18,527 bases of DNA from Methylococcaceae bacterium UBA662 (GTDB taxonomy: Bacteria; Pseudomonadota; Gammaproteobacteria; Methylococcales; Methylomonadaceae), in NCBI GenBank assembly GCA_002299425.1, contig DBNW01000021.1, positions 1 to 18,527 on the forward strand, read 5' to 3'. The position numbers were made by a program, and so were the translations under genes. The notes beneath the pieces were generated by a model that saw nothing but the letters and a program-made list of their open reading frames with translations, had not been told where the DNA came from and ran no database searches. Of the stretch, positions 15,336-18,527 are shown piece after piece. Position 1 is the first letter of the stretch. Each line of letters opens with the position of its first letter.

Positions 15336-15572
15336 ATGTGCCTCGCAATACCCATGCAAATCAGCCAAATCGACGGTTGCACCGCCCGCTGTACGGTTCA
15401 GGGTGTACAGCGGGATGTCAGTTTGTTTTTATTGCAGGATGAAGGGGTTGAGGTGGGCGATTGTGTGCTGGTCCACGTCGGCTACGCCATCCAAAAAATT
15501 TCCACAGACGAGGCGCAAACACGCTGGGAGTTGTTTGAGCAAATGCACCAACAGGAAATAGCCGGTGCATGA
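15336..15572 (+). CDS. hypC: HypC, hydrogenase maturation chaperone
   Basis: The 78-residue protein starts MCLAIPMQIS, with the essential Cys2 that binds the Fe(CN)2CO unit once the initiator Met is removed. His47 in GDCVLVHVGYAI is the other conserved residue of the family. HypC works with HypD to build the iron centre and carries it to the hydrogenase large subunit. The ATG at 15336 is fixed by the MC start; an in-frame start at 15273 would add 21 residues and abolish the N-terminal Cys. AAGGG lies about 11 bases upstream. Its stop codon overlaps the start of hypA, so translation is coupled. Confidence 0.95.
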   Translation: MCLAIPMQISQIDGCTARCTVQGVQRDVSLFLLQDEGVEVGDCVLVHVGYAIQKISTDEAQTRWELFEQMHQQEIAGA

Positions 15573-15915
15573 ATTGTCTTTGTGCCAGGATTTGCTGGCG
15601 CAAGTGACGGCCATCGCTCAGGCGCACCAGGCGGTGCAGGTCGTGCGGATTGTCGTTTGGGTGGGACCGCTGTCGGGAGTGGAGCCGTTGTTGTTAAAAA
15701 CGGCGTTTGCTCTGCTGTGCGTAGGGAGTTTGGCCGAACAGGCTGAATTGGTTTTAGAGACCCGCTCGGTGCAGGTGTTTTGCCACGATTGTGCGCTGCT
15801 GTCTGAGGCTACCGCCAACAACCTGCTATGCCGGAGCTGTGGCAGCGGTAACACCGAGCTTAAAGCGGGTGCTGAATTAATTCTGGCGCGGGTTGAATTA
15901 ACCTGCGTGGCCTAG
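15565..15915 (+). CDS. hypA: HypA, nickel metallochaperone
   Basis: The 116-residue protein reads MHELSLCQDLL from a GTG start codon at 15565. This start is fixed because His2 of the MHE motif binds nickel. The structural zinc site is two CxxC pairs, C73-H-D-C76 and C89-R-S-C92. HypA passes nickel, with HypB, into the hydrogenase large subunit after the iron centre is in place. It overlaps hypC by eight bases in another frame. No hypB follows; the next gene is a VanZ-like protein after 205 bases. Lengths and motifs are complete, so the gene looks functional. Confidence 0.94.
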   Translation: MHELSLCQDLLAQVTAIAQAHQAVQVVRIVVWVGPLSGVEPLLLKTAFALLCVGSLAEQAELVLETRSVQVFCHDCALLSEATANNLLCRSCGSGNTELKAGAELILARVELTCVA

Positions 15916-16120
15916 GCTGGCGGGTTTGCTGTTCAAACGGGTTTTGCGCGGTAAAAACCCTGGAACGCCGCCGCTAGGTTCGATTTTTTTTCTGATGAGC
16001 TAAGGCTTCTTTGCCGGAATGACGGTCTTTACGTTGCCCGCTGAAACAGCGTGCTAATCAGTTTTTTTAACACTGAAGTCATCAAGGCTTTGGTTACGGT
16101 CATTTTAAACGGGGTTTTTT
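15916..16120. other. Intergenic region with hairpins downstream of hypA
   Basis: The gap contains a GGGTTTT/AAAACCC inverted repeat (15939-15960) and a CGCTG-aaa-CAGCG hairpin (16039-16051) followed, after about ten bases, by seven T residues. Either could help end hypCA transcripts, but neither is a clean terminator because the T-run does not directly follow a stem. No gene is seen. Confidence 0.4.
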
Positions 16121-16483
16121 ATGCTTAAGGGTTTAGATTTTTTTGTTTTAGTAGGCTTCATGGCGGCTATTTTCTGGATGTCCAGCCGGTCGACTTTACC
16201 GGTACCCGTGTGGTTTCCCCATCAAGATAAGCTGGCTCATGCTGTGGTTTATTTTGTCTTGGCCATTTTGTTTTGGCGCAGTGCCCGGCACGTTATCCAA
16301 TCGCCGCTTGTCTTGGCTTGGGTCAGTGTGGGGCTGGCCAGTCTTTATGGCGTTTCCGATGAATGGCATCAGTCTTTTGTCGAAGGGCGCAGTGCCGATT
16401 GGCTGGACTGGCTGGCCGATACGGTCGGGGCGGGCTTAGGTGTTTTTTGCATCTATCAAATGCATAAGTTTTTGCTAGAATAA
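16121..16483 (+). CDS. VanZ-like family membrane protein
   Basis: This 120-residue protein has four predicted membrane helices at about 4-22, 40-58, 62-80 and 95-113. The motif DKLAHAVVYFVLAILF and the block SDEWHQSFVEGRSADWLDWL followed by DTVGAGLG are diagnostic of VanZ-like proteins. The founding member gives low-level teicoplanin resistance, but most small bacterial homologues have no known function and sit in the inner membrane. GGGG six bases before the ATG is the likely ribosome-binding site. It lies 23 bases before the GNAT gene, so the two may be transcribed together. It shows no link to the hyp genes. Confidence 0.9.
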   Translation: MLKGLDFFVLVGFMAAIFWMSSRSTLPVPVWFPHQDKLAHAVVYFVLAILFWRSARHVIQSPLVLAWVSVGLASLYGVSDEWHQSFVEGRSADWLDWLADTVGAGLGVFCIYQMHKFLLE

Positions 16484-16506
16484 TCGGCTTTTTAGGAACA
16501 AAAAAG

Positions 16507-17106
16507 ATGACTCAAAACATCCGTGTTGAACGCCGCAGCGGCGCAGCGTTGATCCCTTACATCCCTGACCTGGCCCGACTTAGAATCGAAGTGTTCCGCG
16601 ATTTTCCTTATCTGTACGATGGCGACCTCGATTACGAAAAAAAATACCTGCAAACCTACATCGACAAACCCGACAGCGTGATGGTACTGGCTTTGGACGG
16701 CGATCGGGTGGTCGGTGCCTCCACGGCCCTGCCGATGCGCGATGAAACGAAGGAGTTGCAACGACCGTTCACAGAGCACGGCTACGACCTGAACGAGGTG
16801 TTTTATTGCAGTGAATCGGTGCTGGACAAAAATTATAGGGGAAAGGGCATTGGTGTCCGTTTTTTTGAGGAACGCGAAGCCCACGCCGAAGCTTTGGGCG
16901 GCTTTAAATTTATCACCTTCTGCTGCGTGGAGCGCCCCGCCGACCATCCGCGCCGCCCCGCCGATTATGTGCCGCTGGATGCCTTCTGGAATAAACGCGG
17001 TTATTTTAAGCATCCTGAACTGCGTACCGAATACCTCTGGAAGGACTTAGACGATGCAGAAGAAACCCTAAAACCCATGACGTTTTGGTTGAACCATGCG
17101 CGTTAA
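16507..17106 (+). CDS. GNAT-family N-acetyltransferase
   Basis: The 199-residue protein contains the acetyl-CoA pyrophosphate-binding loop NYRGKGIGVRFFEER at about residues 111-125, with the R-G-x-G-I/A-G pattern, preceded by the usual beta strand FYCSESVLDK. It is expected to acetylate an amine, but the substrate is unknown. AGGA ten bases upstream supports the ATG at 16507. The last 11 bases overlap the start of the carbon-nitrogen hydrolase gene in another frame. In many bacteria these two domains form a single polypeptide of about 500 residues with the same order, so the two products probably act together or on the same molecule. Confidence 0.88.
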   Translation: MTQNIRVERRSGAALIPYIPDLARLRIEVFRDFPYLYDGDLDYEKKYLQTYIDKPDSVMVLALDGDRVVGASTALPMRDETKELQRPFTEHGYDLNEVFYCSESVLDKNYRGKGIGVRFFEEREAHAEALGGFKFITFCCVERPADHPRRPADYVPLDAFWNKRGYFKHPELRTEYLWKDLDDAEETLKPMTFWLNHAR

Positions 17107-17989
17107 CATCGCCGCCGCCCAATACGACATCAGCTTTCTGGAAAGCTGGCAGACCTACGGTGAAAAAATTTCCCGCTGGGTGGCCGAAGCCGCCGACAAG
17201 GGTGCCAATATCTTGGTGTTTCCAGAATACCATGCGCTGGAACTGGCCTCGTTGTTCGGTCAGGCGGTGTATTCATCGCTGGAAAAACAACTGGCGGCCA
17301 TGCAAACCGTGCGGGCCGATTTTATGGACCTATACCAGAGCCTAGCAAAACAGCACCATTGCTTGATTCAGGCAGGCAGTTTTCCGGTTAGGCTGAAATC
17401 AGGGGCGTATCACAACCGTGCCTATCTGTTTCATCCTGATGGGCGGGTCGATTACCAAGACAAACTGATGATGACGCGCTTTGAAAACGAGCAATGGCTG
17501 ATCCGCAGCGGCGACAGCTTGAAATGCTTTGCCACCGAGTACGGCAAAATCGCCATCACCATTTGCTACGACAGCGAGTTCCCGCTGCTGGCGCGGCGGC
17601 AGGTAGCGGCCGGTGCCGAGCTGATTTTAGTGCCCAGCTGCACCGATACCTTGGCCGGCTACCATCGGGTCAAAATAGGGTGCCAGGCCCGCGCCTTGGA
17701 AAACCAATGTTATGTGGCACAAGCGTGTTTAGTAGGTGACGCACCGTGGTCGCAGGCGGTCGATATCAATACCGGGGTGGCGGCGGTGTACACCCCGGTG
17801 GACCGGGGTTTCCCGGACAACGGCATTTTGGCCTGCGGCGAATGGGATAAGGTGCAGTGGGTGTACGCGACGCTGTCGTTAGCGGCAATTAGCGACGTCC
17901 GCAGCCAAGGCCAGGTGTTCAATTACCGCGATTGGCCGTTACAAGACCGCTTTCACCTAGAAGCACCCGGCATCCTGCCCCTGCCTTAA
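17096..17989 (+). CDS. Carbon-nitrogen hydrolase (nitrilase superfamily)
   Basis: The 297-residue enzyme carries the complete Glu-Lys-Cys triad: E44 in LVFPEYH, K123 in YQDKLMMTRFE, and C157 in TICYDSEFP. Superfamily members hydrolyse amides, nitriles or N-carbamoyl groups. MRVNIAAAQYDI is a normal first strand. The start overlaps the GNAT gene and has no strong Shine-Dalgarno sequence, so translation is probably coupled to it. The branch that pairs with GNAT is not assigned a substrate here; an amidase acting on an acylated amine is a reasonable guess. The TonB receptor starts 26 bases further on in the same direction. Confidence 0.93.
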   Translation: MRVNIAAAQYDISFLESWQTYGEKISRWVAEAADKGANILVFPEYHALELASLFGQAVYSSLEKQLAAMQTVRADFMDLYQSLAKQHHCLIQAGSFPVRLKSGAYHNRAYLFHPDGRVDYQDKLMMTRFENEQWLIRSGDSLKCFATEYGKIAITICYDSEFPLLARRQVAAGAELILVPSCTDTLAGYHRVKIGCQARALENQCYVAQACLVGDAPWSQAVDINTGVAAVYTPVDRGFPDNGILACGEWDKVQWVYATLSLAAISDVRSQGQVFNYRDWPLQDRFHLEAPGILPLP

Positions 17990-18015
17990 TTTTAAACACC
18001 CAACGCAGGCCGGCC

Positions 18016-18527
18016 ATGACACAGCCTGTTAGCGGTAAACAGAGTTGGGAGACTCACCGTTACCGGGGGGCCGTGGCCGCAGGCCTGTTGTGCTTGGTTT
18101 ACGGCGGTGGCGTTAGGGCCGGCTGTAGTGCCGGTATTGACGCATTGCTTACGCTTCCCTTCGACCAATTGGTGGAAACTGAAATTAATGTCGCCTCCAA
18201 AGTATCGGTCGCACCGGACCGGCAGCCGGCATCGGTGACGTTGGTCAGCCGTGAACAATTGCAATTAAGCGGCGCGCGTACTTTAAACGAGGCACTGATG
18301 ACGTATGTGCCGGGTTATTTTATGGTTGAGGACCAGGATGACGTTATTGCCGCCTTCCGGGGTTTGGCGGCCGACAACAACTCTAAAGTAATGCTGCTGC
18401 TGAACGGCCATAACTTAAATGCCGAGTGGTTTTATGGGCCGCCGGACGCCATTCTCAACAGCAACAATTTCGACTGGGTAGAGCGCATTGAAGTGATTCG
18501 CGGGCCGGGTTCGGTCACTTTGGGGCA
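18016..18527 (+). CDS. TonB-dependent receptor, 5' part
   Basis: The frame stays open to the window end, giving 170 residues. A basic start and hydrophobic stretch (residues 18-36, GAVAAGLLCLVYGGGVRA) form a signal peptide. The plug domain follows: LPFDQLVETEINVASKVS, then PASVTLVSREQLQLSGARTL, a VPGYF block and WVERIEVIRGPGSVTLG, which is the standard end of the plug core. Such receptors import iron complexes, vitamin B12, metals or sugars through the outer membrane with TonB energy. The ligand cannot be predicted from the plug. AGG six bases before the ATG supports the start. The barrel lies outside the window. Confidence 0.9.
   Translation, partial: MTQPVSGKQSWETHRYRGAVAAGLLCLVYGGGVRAGCSAGIDALLTLPFDQLVETEINVASKVSVAPDRQPASVTLVSREQLQLSGARTLNEALMTYVPGYFMVEDQDDVIAAFRGLAADNNSKVMLLLNGHNLNAEWFYGPPDAILNSNNFDWVERIEVIRGPGSVTLG

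Overview
The window carries a stretch of gammaproteobacterial chromosome. The gene set (RNase T, PEP-CTERM surface-protein genes, Hyp hydrogenase-maturation genes, moderate GC, many T-runs) fits a methanotroph-like member of the Methylococcales. That assignment is an inference from gene content, not a demonstrated identity. No tRNA, rRNA, insertion sequence, CRISPR array or phage gene was seen. Genes are densely packed and every gap is shorter than 300 bases.

Layout. (1) 1-1503, + strand: the 3' end of an AcpA/phospholipase C-type phosphoesterase, then RNase T (rnt). (2) 1643-8870: a minus-strand PEP-CTERM/exosortase-associated acyltransferase (LuxI/FeeM-like fold) stands divergent from a plus-strand gene run encoding a ThiF/E1-like adenylyltransferase, a long nitroreductase-family protein, an RND periplasmic adaptor and an RND inner-membrane pump. 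(3) 8979-13909, all minus strand: a membrane-anchored left-handed beta-helix acyltransferase, a PEP-CTERM sorted exoprotein with a clear downstream terminator, a GT1-like glycosyltransferase and a TPR-rich secreted protein resembling PrsT. (4) 14082-15915: hypE (minus) divergent from hypC-hypA (plus), with a sigma-54-type promoter candidate in the gap. (5) 16121-18527, + strand: a VanZ-like membrane protein, a GNAT acetyltransferase overlapping a carbon-nitrogen hydrolase, and the start of a TonB-dependent receptor that runs off the end.

How the genes may work together. Region 3 together with the acyltransferase at 1643 looks like dispersed parts of an extracellular matrix/PEP-CTERM system; the exosortase itself is not in the window. 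Region 2 is the most interesting part. An acyl-transfer enzyme, an adenylating enzyme, a flavin enzyme and a dedicated tripartite-type exporter lie side by side, which is the architecture of a small-molecule biosynthesis and export locus. The product is unknown. The ThiF and nitroreductase genes look like a two-gene version of the fused ThiF-nitroreductase proteins annotated MoeY/Rv1355c in mycobacteria. Region 4 contains only three of the six core Hyp factors and no hydrogenase subunits, so the rest must be encoded elsewhere if the pathway is functional.
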